NCBI GenBank assembly: GCA_902580335.1
Contig: CACHKE010000007.1
Coordinates: forward strand, 1 to 58,786
Length of the DNA stretch: 58,786 nucleotides
Source of the DNA: an uncultured Pelagibacteraceae bacterium
GTDB lineage: Bacteria; Pseudomonadota; Alphaproteobacteria; Pelagibacterales; Pelagibacteraceae
Direction: 5' to 3'
How positions within the stretch are numbered: the first letter of the stretch is position 1; the number at the start of each line of letters is the position of its first letter. Below are positions 39,994 to 47,308 of this stretch, piece after piece. The position numbers were made by a program, and so were the translations under genes. Below the pieces are notes generated by a model, which searched no databases, was not told the DNA's origin, and was given only the letters and a program-made list of their open reading frames with translations.

Positions 39994-41189
39994 TACTTAA
40001 AAAAATTACTTTTTTAATTTTATTGTCTTTTATAATTACCAACACCTCAAAGAGTGATTTTAAAGAAATAAAAAAAAAAGCAATAATTAATAAGCCAGAA
40101 ATTATTTTTCCAATTCAAAAAGACAAAAAAGGATGCATAAAAGATTTATATGTAAGTCCAGATAAAAACTATGTTTTACCAGTATTGAGAGTTGAAGCAC
40201 CTTCTGGATATGGACTTGATAATAGATTTGATTACGCCCTTAGTAAATTTGAGGATTTTAGCTTTCCTTGTGGTAGTGGAAATTTCGAAGCATGTCAAAA
40301 TGTTAAAAGAGTAATTTTAGAATGGGCAAAAGCTAATGCTGCAAAAAGAACTGGGCCCTCAGATGGAGAAGGAAGACATTGGAATGATACTTTAACCGTA
40401 AATTTATATATTGCTTCACCAATGATGGCAGCTTATTCGTTTGCTAAACAAGTAATAGTTATTTCTAAGGCTGAGGACAAAATAATCAAAGATTGGTTTA
40501 AAAGGATTGTCAGAAAAAATAAACATTTAATGTACGAATACTCTAATTATAAAACTGGATCAGGTGCAAACGGTACTCCTAAAAGAGCCCATAATCATGC
40601 TCTTTCATCTGCAGTGAGTCATATGCAATTGGGAATTTTGCTTAACGACAGTAAGTTATTTAGAACCGCATTTAAAAATTTTGAAGCAGCCATAAGATAT
40701 CAAAGAAAAGATGGAAGCATGCCTATAGAAACAAGAAGGGGTGGAAGGGCAATGTTTTATCAAGCAAGAGCCATGAATGCTTTGGCCGTAATTGCTATAT
40801 TAGCTGAAAATCAAGGTTACAATGTTTGGAATTATGAGCATAAAGGTAAAAATTATCATAACATTGTTAAATTTTTTATAGATTTTACTGAAAATAATGA
40901 AATCGTTTTCAAGTATGCGAAAAGTATGAAGCATCCAGGACCTGCTAAAAATTATAAGAGACAAGATCTTAATAGTAGGTCGAGCAGCAACTGGGGATGG
41001 TTATACGCTTATGCTTCAAGATTTCCTGATCATGAAAATGTTCAAAGACTAAAAAAATGGTCTCAAGATAAAAGTAATCTTAATAGTTATCAGTGGGATA
41101 TAGTTCATCATTATTTAAAAATTGGAAAAAGACCTTTTGGTTCAGCTTCTTGGACAGTAGTTGAACCTAATTGTCATTTTACTAAATAG
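39990..41189 (+). CDS. Secreted alginate-lyase-like protein (polysaccharide lyase family 5 type)
   Basis: Probable periplasmic protein with an N-terminal signal peptide (residues 1-20). The helical-toroid alginate lyase domain is suggested by an AHNHALSSAVSHMQLG stretch (Asn202-His203) and by KDGSMPIETRRGGRAMFYQARAMNALAVIA, in which Arg250 and Tyr257 have the 7-residue spacing I recall for catalytic Arg/Tyr of PL5 lyases. Length of 399 residues fits the family. Activity on alginate is not proven; it might process a cell-derived mannuronate-like glycan. Its start is coupled to ppc and its end overlaps umuC by 8 bases. Confidence 0.72.
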   Translation: MILKKITFLILLSFIITNTSKSDFKEIKKKAIINKPEIIFPIQKDKKGCIKDLYVSPDKNYVLPVLRVEAPSGYGLDNRFDYALSKFEDFSFPCGSGNFEACQNVKRVILEWAKANAAKRTGPSDGEGRHWNDTLTVNLYIASPMMAAYSFAKQVIVISKAEDKIIKDWFKRIVRKNKHLMYEYSNYKTGSGANGTPKRAHNHALSSAVSHMQLGILLNDSKLFRTAFKNFEAAIRYQRKDGSMPIETRRGGRAMFYQARAMNALAVIAILAENQGYNVWNYEHKGKNYHNIVKFFIDFTENNEIVFKYAKSMKHPGPAKNYKRQDLNSRSSSNWGWLYAYASRFPDHENVQRLKKWSQDKSNLNSYQWDIVHHYLKIGKRPFGSASWTVVEPNCHFTK

Positions 41190-42462
41190 CTCTAATTGTC
41201 GGGAGACAATAAAAATCTGCTGTATCTATTTTAGAAGAGTATTGTCTTCTCATGTTCCATTTTTTATGAACCCCTGCACTTGCAAGACTTAATGTGGATC
41301 TGCCGTATCTATAATTAGTATTATCAATCGATCGCATTAAACTTTTTATCTTTTCATCTTTTTCCGATGAAAATAAATTTTTTCTTCCATCATCATTACG
41401 TAGTCCTGTAAGCATGACACCTGCTTTCTGATATCGATACCCATCTTTGAAAATACTTTCTAAAATTGAAACTGCAGTTTTAACAGTTTCAATACTATTA
41501 TTTGTTGCAATTGGAAAATCAATTGTCTTTGCATTTGAATAATAACCATAGTCTCTTTGAAAAGGACTAGTTCTGACAAAAACTGTAATTGCTTTTGCAA
41601 CTAAAGACTCTGATCTAATTTTCTCAGATGCATTTAAACAATAGTTTGCAACCGCTTCTTTTAATTCTTGAAACTTTTCTATTCTTTTTCCAAATGATCT
41701 TGAAACGACACAGCTCTTTCTTTTCGTTTGTGTTGTCTCTAAATCGATACATGGTACTCCTCTAAGTTCCATTGCAGTTCTAGAGCTCAAAACGTTAGAA
41801 CATTTTTTAATCCACGTATTAGATTTATTCTTAAGTTGTTTCGCATTGTAAATCCCGTTCTTTTGATAAAACTTCGTAAGTTGTCTACCAACACCCCAAA
41901 CATCATTGATTTCAACTTTCTCTAAAATAGGATCTAAATTCTCAATACCAATTAAACTTGTTACTCCTGATTGCTTCTTCTTTGCAATGTGATTTGCAAC
42001 TTTACTTAGAGTTTTAGTTTTAGCGATACCAATACTAGTTGGAATACCAGTCCATTGTAAAACTGTCTCTCTAATTTCTCTTCCAACTTTTTCGACTTCT
42101 GAGTCTGGAAAATTAGATAAATCTATAAATGCTTCATCAATTGAATACACCTCTATTTCAGTATTAAATCTTTTTAGAGTTCTCATTACCCTTCTAGATA
42201 AATCTCCATATAAAGAGTAATTTGATGAAAAAACTTCAACTTTATTTTTAACAATAATATCTTTTGCCTTAAAATAAGGTTCACCCATTTTGATCCCCAA
42301 TGCTTTTGCTTCATTGGATCTAGAAATGATACAACCATCATTATTAGATAAAACAACCACAGGTTTTTTTCTTATTTTTGGATTAAATAATCTTTCACAT
42401 GAAACATAGAAAGAATTACAATCAACTAAGCCTATTTTTTTAGTACGTTGAATGGATGACAT
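41182..42462 (-). CDS. umuC: Y-family DNA polymerase V catalytic subunit UmuC
   Basis: Translesion polymerase induced by DNA damage. N-terminal catalytic site GLVDCNSFYVSCERLFNP, the second acidic motif YSIDEAFIDLS, the helix-hairpin region WTGIPTSIGIAKTKTLSKVANH, and a C-terminal UmuC-specific domain, 426 residues in total, equal to E. coli UmuC. It starts within the last 23 bases of umuD, forming a coupled umuDC operon under a LexA box. Confidence 0.95.
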   Translation of the reverse strand: MSSIQRTKKIGLVDCNSFYVSCERLFNPKIRKKPVVVLSNNDGCIISRSNEAKALGIKMGEPYFKAKDIIVKNKVEVFSSNYSLYGDLSRRVMRTLKRFNTEIEVYSIDEAFIDLSNFPDSEVEKVGREIRETVLQWTGIPTSIGIAKTKTLSKVANHIAKKKQSGVTSLIGIENLDPILEKVEINDVWGVGRQLTKFYQKNGIYNAKQLKNKSNTWIKKCSNVLSSRTAMELRGVPCIDLETTQTKRKSCVVSRSFGKRIEKFQELKEAVANYCLNASEKIRSESLVAKAITVFVRTSPFQRDYGYYSNAKTIDFPIATNNSIETVKTAVSILESIFKDGYRYQKAGVMLTGLRNDDGRKNLFSSEKDEKIKSLMRSIDNTNYRYGRSTLSLASAGVHKKWNMRRQYSSKIDTADFYCLPTIRAI

Positions 42463-42835
42463 AAGTTACAACCCCCCAAATAAAAACATCTTCTTCTTCA
42501 TTAATTAAAATTCTATTAGAAAAATCTTTAGACCCAGATGATAGAAATTTTTTATCTCTTTCTTGAACTAAAGTTTTAACCACAAGCTCATCATGAACAT
42601 TTGCAATAACCGTTGAAAAATTTTTTGGTTTTAAACTTTTGTCGACAACTAATAAGTCTCCATCATTAATCCCAACATCGACCATGGATTTGCCCTGAAC
42701 TCTGATGATAAAAGTAGCTGGAACATTTTTGATTAAATGCATGTTCAGATCGATATCTTCTTCGATATAATCAGTGGCAGGTGATGGGAAACCAGCGCCA
42801 GCTTTATGCAGATAATAGGGAATAGTTAGTTTCAT
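42440..42835 (-). CDS. umuD: UmuD, self-cleaving subunit of DNA polymerase V
   Basis: S24-type autoprotease. The cleavage-site region AGAGFPSPATDYIEEDIDLN (Ala-Gly in place of Cys-Gly), the catalytic serine in GKSMVDVGINDGDLLVVD and the lysine in VVKTL are all present. I choose the ATG at 42835 (131 residues). A longer frame from 42865 would begin upstream of the predicted transcription start and would run through the -10 element and the LexA box. The gene is coupled to umuC. Confidence 0.9.
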   Translation of the reverse strand: MKLTIPYYLHKAGAGFPSPATDYIEEDIDLNMHLIKNVPATFIIRVQGKSMVDVGINDGDLLVVDKSLKPKNFSTVIANVHDELVVKTLVQERDKKFLSSGSKDFSNRILINEEEDVFIWGVVTYVIHSTY

Positions 42836-42850
42836 GTTCTTGTTTTGTTC
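42836..42850 (-). promoter_or_regulatory. LexA (SOS) box of umuDC
   Basis: Plus-strand GTTC-N7-GTTC, that is GAAC-N7-GAAC in gene orientation, a perfect match to the alphaproteobacterial LexA consensus. It ends directly before the chosen umuD start and lies where transcription should begin from the adjacent promoter, so bound LexA would block initiation. Confidence 0.88.
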
Positions 42851-42853
42851 TAA

Positions 42854-42882
42854 TTTATAGCCCATTTATACAATGCACGCAA
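42854..42882 (-). promoter_or_regulatory. Promoter of umuDC
   Basis: Gene-strand TTGCGT (42877-42882), 17-base spacer and TATAAA (42854-42859). The LexA box follows 3 bases after the -10 element. The predicted transcript starts about 10-12 bases before the ATG at 42835, leaving little room for a Shine-Dalgarno site. Confidence 0.6.
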
Positions 42883-42895
42883 GAGGTTGTATTTT

Positions 42896-42966
42896 GAGTC
42901 CGTAATTGAATCAAAAGTGAATCAAAACGTGAACATCAAAACTATATTTTGTATGCTTGTGGATAA
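42896..42966. promoter_or_regulatory. Cluster of three GANTC sites plus a DnaA-box match
   Basis: GAGTC at 42896, GAATC at 42908 and GAATC at 42919 are spaced 12 and 11 bases, about one helical turn apart. The last two are part of a TGAATCAAAA tandem repeat, with a related TGAACATCAAAA after it. A perfect DnaA-box 9-mer TTATCCACA is on the minus strand at 42958-42966. GANTC is the CcrM methylation motif of alphaproteobacteria. The remainder of this umuD-cupin gap holds no gene. Confidence 0.45.
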
Positions 42967-43019
42967 CTTCAACCAAGGATAGTTTTAAATTCTAATTTAA
43001 TTATAAAAGGAGAAAAATA

Positions 43020-43370
43020 ATGAGCTCAATCGAAGTCAAAACTTTTGACAATCCAGACGAAAGTAACACGAATTTTAAAAATGCTAAAATAGATATTGTG
43101 AAAGTAGGAGATCAAAGAGTTATGAGATTAGTTTTACAACCAGGTTGGAAATGGTCACAAGACATTAAGCCAACAGTTGGGACAGATAGCTGTAAAGCAA
43201 AACATCTAGGTGTAATTGTTTCAGGAGCAGTTTGCGCAAAACATGATGATGGAACTGAATTAACTTATAAGGCTGGTGATGCATATTCAATAGAACCAGG
43301 TCATGATGGTTGGGTAGTAGGTGATAAACCTGCAGTAGTTTATGAGTTTCATGGAAAATGGGGAGAATAG
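43020..43370 (+). CDS. Cupin-domain protein
   Basis: Single-domain beta-barrel protein of 116 residues. The cupin motif 1-like stretch is LQPGWKWSQDIKPTVGTDSCKAKHLGVIVSG, and motif 2 is GDAYSIEPGHDGWVVGDKP. Only some of the canonical metal ligands (His/Glu) are recognisable, so metal dependence is unclear. The ribosome site AAAGGAGAAAA precedes the ATG closely. The next gene starts at its stop codon (TAGTG). Function is unknown; small cupins of this kind are often stress or sensing proteins. Confidence 0.75.
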   Translation: MSSIEVKTFDNPDESNTNFKNAKIDIVKVGDQRVMRLVLQPGWKWSQDIKPTVGTDSCKAKHLGVIVSGAVCAKHDDGTELTYKAGDAYSIEPGHDGWVVGDKPAVVYEFHGKWGE

Positions 43371-43732
43371 TGAAAAAACTATCTTGTCATTGTGGTGCTA
43401 TAGAGGCTGAAATAAATTTAGAGGGAGACTTAGCCAAAGTAATAAAATGTAATTGTTCTATTTGTAAAAGAAAAGGAGCAATTATGTCTATGGTAAAAAA
43501 TGAGGATTTTAAAATTGTTAAAGGTGAAGAAAAATTAAAACTTTATCAATTTCATTCAAAAGTTGCTAAACATTACTTTTGCTCAGACTGTGGAATTTAT
43601 ACCCATCACAACCCAAGAATAAATCCAGCGATGACAGGATTTAATGTTGGATGTATTGATGAAATAGATACTTTTGATATCAAAGATGTTCCAGTTAACG
43701 ATGGTCAAAATCATCCTTTAGATAAAAAATAA
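43370..43732 (+). CDS. GFA/CENP-V-fold zinc protein
   Basis: Belongs to the glutathione-dependent formaldehyde-activating (GFA) family: zinc-binding CHCG near the N-terminus, CNCSICKRKG and CSDCGIYTHHNP. I take the GTG at 43370 as start (120 residues), since it has a close ribosome site GGGGAG within the preceding gene's last codons, rather than an ATG at 43358. Many GFA-family members have no proven role in formaldehyde chemistry, so a specific reaction is not claimed. It overlaps the cupin gene by one base. Confidence 0.85.
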   Translation: MKKLSCHCGAIEAEINLEGDLAKVIKCNCSICKRKGAIMSMVKNEDFKIVKGEEKLKLYQFHSKVAKHYFCSDCGIYTHHNPRINPAMTGFNVGCIDEIDTFDIKDVPVNDGQNHPLDKK

Positions 43733-43737
43733 TTTTC

Positions 43738-44661
43738 ATGCAACAATTTAGTTTATGTTTTGGTAAGGTAAAAAAAGACTGTTTAAAGTTCATTAAATCT
43801 CAAGAGACAAAAGCTGATAAATTTAAAAATAAAGAAAGAATGATTAAATCTTTCTTAATTCCGTTATGTTTTTGGATTAGTAAAAAAGCTGATAAAAAAA
43901 AACCGTATTTTGTAGGATTAGCAGGAGGGCAAGGAACTGGTAAAACTACAATTAGTTCTTTAATCAGAATTATCTTAACTAAATACTTTAAATTAAATGT
44001 TTTTAGGATTTCAATAGACGACTTTTATAAAACAAGAAAAGAACGAATAAATTTGTCAAAAAGAGTACATCCCATGCTTTTAACTAGAGGCGTACCTGGA
44101 ACACATGACATTAATATGATGCTGAATTTTTTTAAAAAGTCAAAAAGTAAGAAATTCAATAGATTAAAATTACCAACATTTAATAAAGCTATCGATGACA
44201 GATATAATAAAAAGAAATGGTATGATTTAAAAAAGAGACCAGATGTAATTATTTTTGAAGGATGGTGTGTTGGAGCAAAATCAGAAAAAAATAATACTTT
44301 AAAGAAAACAATTAATTCATTGGAAAAGGCAAAAGATCAAAAACAGATTTGGAGAAAATACGTTAACGATCAATTAAAATCAAAATATAAAAATTTATAT
44401 TCACAATTAAATTGTTTGGTTTATTTAAAAGCAAAAAATTTTAGTTTGTTACAAAAATGGAGATTAAAACAAGAGAGGAAACTTTGGGTTCAAAGCAAGG
44501 TGAAATCAAAAATAATGAGTAGAGGAGATGTATTAAATTTTATGCAAACTTATCAAAGAATTACTCAAAACATGTTTAGAAATATGCCAAAATATGCATC
44601 GGTTATATTCAATTTAAATAGTAACCATCAAATTAAATCTGCTGTATATAAAAAGAAATGA
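43738..44661 (+). CDS. P-loop kinase, D-glycerate 3-kinase-like
   Basis: Walker A GLAGGQGTGKTTIS near residue 62, then SIDDFYKTRKERINLSKRVHPMLLTRGVPGTHD, a stretch characteristic of the plant/fungal-type glycerate kinase (GLYK, relatives of phosphoribulokinase and uridine kinase), and FEGWCVGA. Length of 307 residues matches. It would phosphorylate glycerate to 3-phosphoglycerate, entering lower glycolysis. The substrate is inferred from family resemblance only. The stop overlaps the tolC-like start by 4 bases. Confidence 0.75.
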   Translation: MQQFSLCFGKVKKDCLKFIKSQETKADKFKNKERMIKSFLIPLCFWISKKADKKKPYFVGLAGGQGTGKTTISSLIRIILTKYFKLNVFRISIDDFYKTRKERINLSKRVHPMLLTRGVPGTHDINMMLNFFKKSKSKKFNRLKLPTFNKAIDDRYNKKKWYDLKKRPDVIIFEGWCVGAKSEKNNTLKKTINSLEKAKDQKQIWRKYVNDQLKSKYKNLYSQLNCLVYLKAKNFSLLQKWRLKQERKLWVQSKVKSKIMSRGDVLNFMQTYQRITQNMFRNMPKYASVIFNLNSNHQIKSAVYKKK

Positions 44662-45953
44662 TTAGGATTTTATTTATAATTATAAGTTTTATATTTTTGT
44701 TAAATAATGCTCATGCAGAAACTTTTTCTGCAGCGTTAAAAAAAGCTTATGATGATAACAATGAATTAAATGCTGAAAGAGAAAGCTTAAACATCTCTGA
44801 GCAAGAACTGAAAATTTCAATTAGTTCATATTTACCATCAGTAACTTTGAGTGGAAGCAAAAGTTCAGAAGATACCAATAAATTAACCAATCAGAACGGA
44901 ACAGATGCAACAATCTCAGATGTAGACCCAACTGTGCAATCATTAACAATTACCCAAACATTAATAGATTTTGGAAGAGGTGCTGAATTAAGTAAAAGTA
45001 AAATTGGCATCGAATTAGCTAAAGCAAAGCTTTTAAAAAAAGAGCAAGAAATTCTATATAAATCAATTGAAGCTTATACTGGGTTAATTTCAGCAAACGA
45101 AAAACTTAAGATTAATAGATCCAATGTTAATCTGTTAGATCGACAGGTCGAAACAGATAGAATTAGGCTTGAGCGAGGAAATATTTCCTTATCAGATGTT
45201 GCTCAATCAGAGTCCTCTTTAGCTGGCGCACAAGCAAAATTAATACAAGCTGAAAACGATTTTTTAACCAGTAAGCTAAATTATGAAAATGTGATTGGCG
45301 CTATTAGCGATGCAGAAGCACTAGATAAATCATCTATCACAATAGTTAATTTGCCTAATGAATTAAACTCTGCAATTGAGATATCAAAAAAAGGCAATCC
45401 AGATTTAATCATAGCTCAACTTGAATATGAACAATCAAAAAAAGATACAACAAGTGCAAGATCTGATTTAGCCCCAACAGCAACCTTATCTTTTGATAGA
45501 TCAAAAACAGATGATCTAAGTTCTACTTATGACGAAAAAGAACAAGATACATTAAAAGCAACTGTCACATGGCCTTTTTTTTCAGGTGGAAAAAATTATG
45601 CAAATTTGAATAAAAACAAAAGTCTGGAGACACAAAAAAATCTTCTTTTAAATAATATGATCAAAAAAAATCAAACGGATGTTGCTAGTGCCTGGTCAAA
45701 TTATCAATCAAACAAAAGTTTACTTGATTCAGTAAGAGCTCAAGTGAATGCTGCAGAAATCGCAAATGAAGGAATTGTAGCTGAATATAATAGTGGATCA
45801 GATAGAACCACTTTAGAAGTTATTCAGTCTAACTCTTTATTATTGAGTGCTCAGATTTCGTTGGCAGATTCAGAGAGAAACTACATTCTTTCGCAGTTTA
45901 ATCTTTTAAAATCTATCGGATTGCTCAATAGCGAATATCTTAAATTGAGATAA
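44658..45953 (+). CDS. tolC: TolC-family outer membrane efflux protein
   Basis: Outer-membrane channel for type I secretion or efflux. It has a signal peptide (residues 1-20, ending NAHAE), then two OEP repeats of long coiled-coil helices, with typical stretches SLTITQTLIDFGRGAELSKSK and TVTWPFFSGGKNYANLNK, and EYNSGSDRTTLEVIQSNSLLLSAQ. The 431 residues are typical. No inner-membrane partner (RND, MFP) is encoded next to it. The symbol denotes family membership. Confidence 0.88.
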   Translation: MIRILFIIISFIFLLNNAHAETFSAALKKAYDDNNELNAERESLNISEQELKISISSYLPSVTLSGSKSSEDTNKLTNQNGTDATISDVDPTVQSLTITQTLIDFGRGAELSKSKIGIELAKAKLLKKEQEILYKSIEAYTGLISANEKLKINRSNVNLLDRQVETDRIRLERGNISLSDVAQSESSLAGAQAKLIQAENDFLTSKLNYENVIGAISDAEALDKSSITIVNLPNELNSAIEISKKGNPDLIIAQLEYEQSKKDTTSARSDLAPTATLSFDRSKTDDLSSTYDEKEQDTLKATVTWPFFSGGKNYANLNKNKSLETQKNLLLNNMIKKNQTDVASAWSNYQSNKSLLDSVRAQVNAAEIANEGIVAEYNSGSDRTTLEVIQSNSLLLSAQISLADSERNYILSQFNLLKSIGLLNSEYLKLR

Positions 45954-45995
45954 AATTAGCTTTTTTAGGCTCAAATAAATAAATCTTGCTAATGA

Positions 45996-46010
45996 GAACA
46001 AAATGTGTAC
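45996..46010 (+). promoter_or_regulatory. LexA (SOS) box upstream of recA
   Basis: GAAC-N7-GTAC, one mismatch from the alphaproteobacterial GAAC-N7-GAAC consensus, 50 bases before the recA ATG and close to promoter-like TTGCTA (45986) and TACATT (46008). Together with the umuDC box it implies a working SOS regulon. Confidence 0.75.
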
Positions 46011-46060
46011 ATTTATAAGCATGATTCGAGTGACAAAAATATTAAAAAAAGAGGCAAAAA

Positions 46061-47209
46061 ATGACTAAAAATAACTTAAAAGTAGTTAAATCTACTAAAG
46101 ATCAAGAATTGGATAATAAAGAGAAAAATAAAGCTTTAGACGCAGCAATCAGCCAAATCACAGATAATTTTGGAAAAGGTTCTGTGATGAAGCTTGGTGA
46201 AAAAAGAGCAATGGATATCGAGTCGATATCAACAGGTTCTTTAAGTTTAGATTTAGCTTTAGGAATAGGCGGTTTACCTAAAGGAAGAATTATTGAAGTT
46301 TACGGGCCAGAGTCTTCTGGAAAAACTACATTAGCATTACAAGTTGTTGCTGAAGCTCAAAAAGCAGGTGGAATTTGTGCATTCGTTGATGCAGAGCATG
46401 CTTTAGATCCAGTTTACGCAAAAAAATTAGGTGTAAATACTGAGGAGCTTTTAATTTCACAACCAGATGCTGGTGAACAAGCTTTAGAAATAGCAGATAC
46501 ATTAGTAAAATCAGGCTCTATTTCAGTTATCGTAATTGACTCGGTTGCAGCTTTAACTCCAAAAGCTGAAATTGAAGGTGAAATGGGAGATCATCATGTT
46601 GGTCTTCAGTCAAGATTAATGAGTCAAGCTTTAAGAAAATTAACTGGTTCAATTTCAAATACAAATACAATGATGATTTTCATTAACCAAATCAGAATGA
46701 AAATTGGTGTTATGTTTGGAAGTCCAGAAACAACATCAGGTGGTAACGCACTTAAGTTTTATTCATCTGTAAGAATGGACATTAGAAGAATTGGTGCCAT
46801 CAAAGACAAAGATGAAATTATTGGAAATACTACAAGAGTTAAAGTAGTTAAGAACAAAGTTGCACCACCATTTAAAGTTGTCGAGTTTGATTTGATGTAT
46901 GGAAGAGGTATTAGCAAAATGGGTGAGTTAGTCGATCTAGGTGCTAAAGCTGATATCATAGAAAAATCAGGAGCTTGGTATGCTTATAAAGGTGAGAAAA
47001 TTGGGCAAGGTAGAGAAAACGCAAAAACTTATCTCGCACAAAATCCTAAAGTTGCTGCTGAAATAGAAATGGCAATTAGAGAAAAAGCTGGTGTGATTTC
47101 GAAGAAAATTGAAGGAAATCCATTAAGTCCTGAAAAAATTGAAAAGGAGAAGAAAGTAGCCGAAAAAGAAGAGGCTGCAAAAGAGACTGCTTCTACTAAG
47201 AAGAATTAG
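46061..47209 (+). CDS. recA: Recombinase RecA
   Basis: Strand-exchange recombinase and SOS coprotease. Motifs: N-terminal [11 protein letters not shown], Walker [10 protein letters not shown], the strand [22 protein letters not shown], and loop 2 [24 protein letters not shown]-type region. It is 382 residues because of a charged Lys/Glu-rich C-terminal tail ([15 protein letters not shown]). The ribosome site AGAGG sits 7 bases before the ATG. A hairpin follows the gene. Confidence 0.98.
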   Translation: MTKNNLKVVKSTKDQELDNKEKNKALDAAISQITDNFGKGSVMKLGEKRAMDIESISTGSLSLDLALGIGGLPKGRIIEVYGPESSGKTTLALQVVAEAQKAGGICAFVDAEHALDPVYAKKLGVNTEELLISQPDAGEQALEIADTLVKSGSISVIVIDSVAALTPKAEIEGEMGDHHVGLQSRLMSQALRKLTGSISNTNTMMIFINQIRMKIGVMFGSPETTSGGNALKFYSSVRMDIRRIGAIKDKDEIIGNTTRVKVVKNKVAPPFKVVEFDLMYGRGISKMGELVDLGAKADIIEKSGAWYAYKGEKIGQGRENAKTYLAQNPKVAAEIEMAIREKAGVISKKIEGNPLSPEKIEKEKKVAEKEEAAKETASTKKN

Positions 47210-47233
47210 AATTAAAGGTCATCTTTAAATTAT

Positions 47234-47258
47234 AAAGGCGCTTATTATAAGCGCCTTT
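47234..47258 (+). terminator. Terminator-like hairpin after recA
   Basis: Perfect 11-bp stem AAAGGCGCTTA / TAAGCGCCTTT with a 3-base loop, 24 bases after the recA stop. It lacks a long T-run after the stem (TTT then CCCCC), so termination strength is uncertain, but its stability in AT-rich DNA marks it as functional RNA structure. Confidence 0.65.
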
Positions 47259-47308
47259 CCCCCTTATCGTTATCTAGACATAGAACAAAAAAGCTGTATT
47301 TTAAAAAT

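Noticed and set aside
42958-42966. Perfect DnaA box taken as a replication origin
   Set aside because: Only one box is seen, with no further box cluster, AT-unwinding element array or dnaA/gidA/parAB neighbours. A single 9-mer can occur by chance in a region this long.
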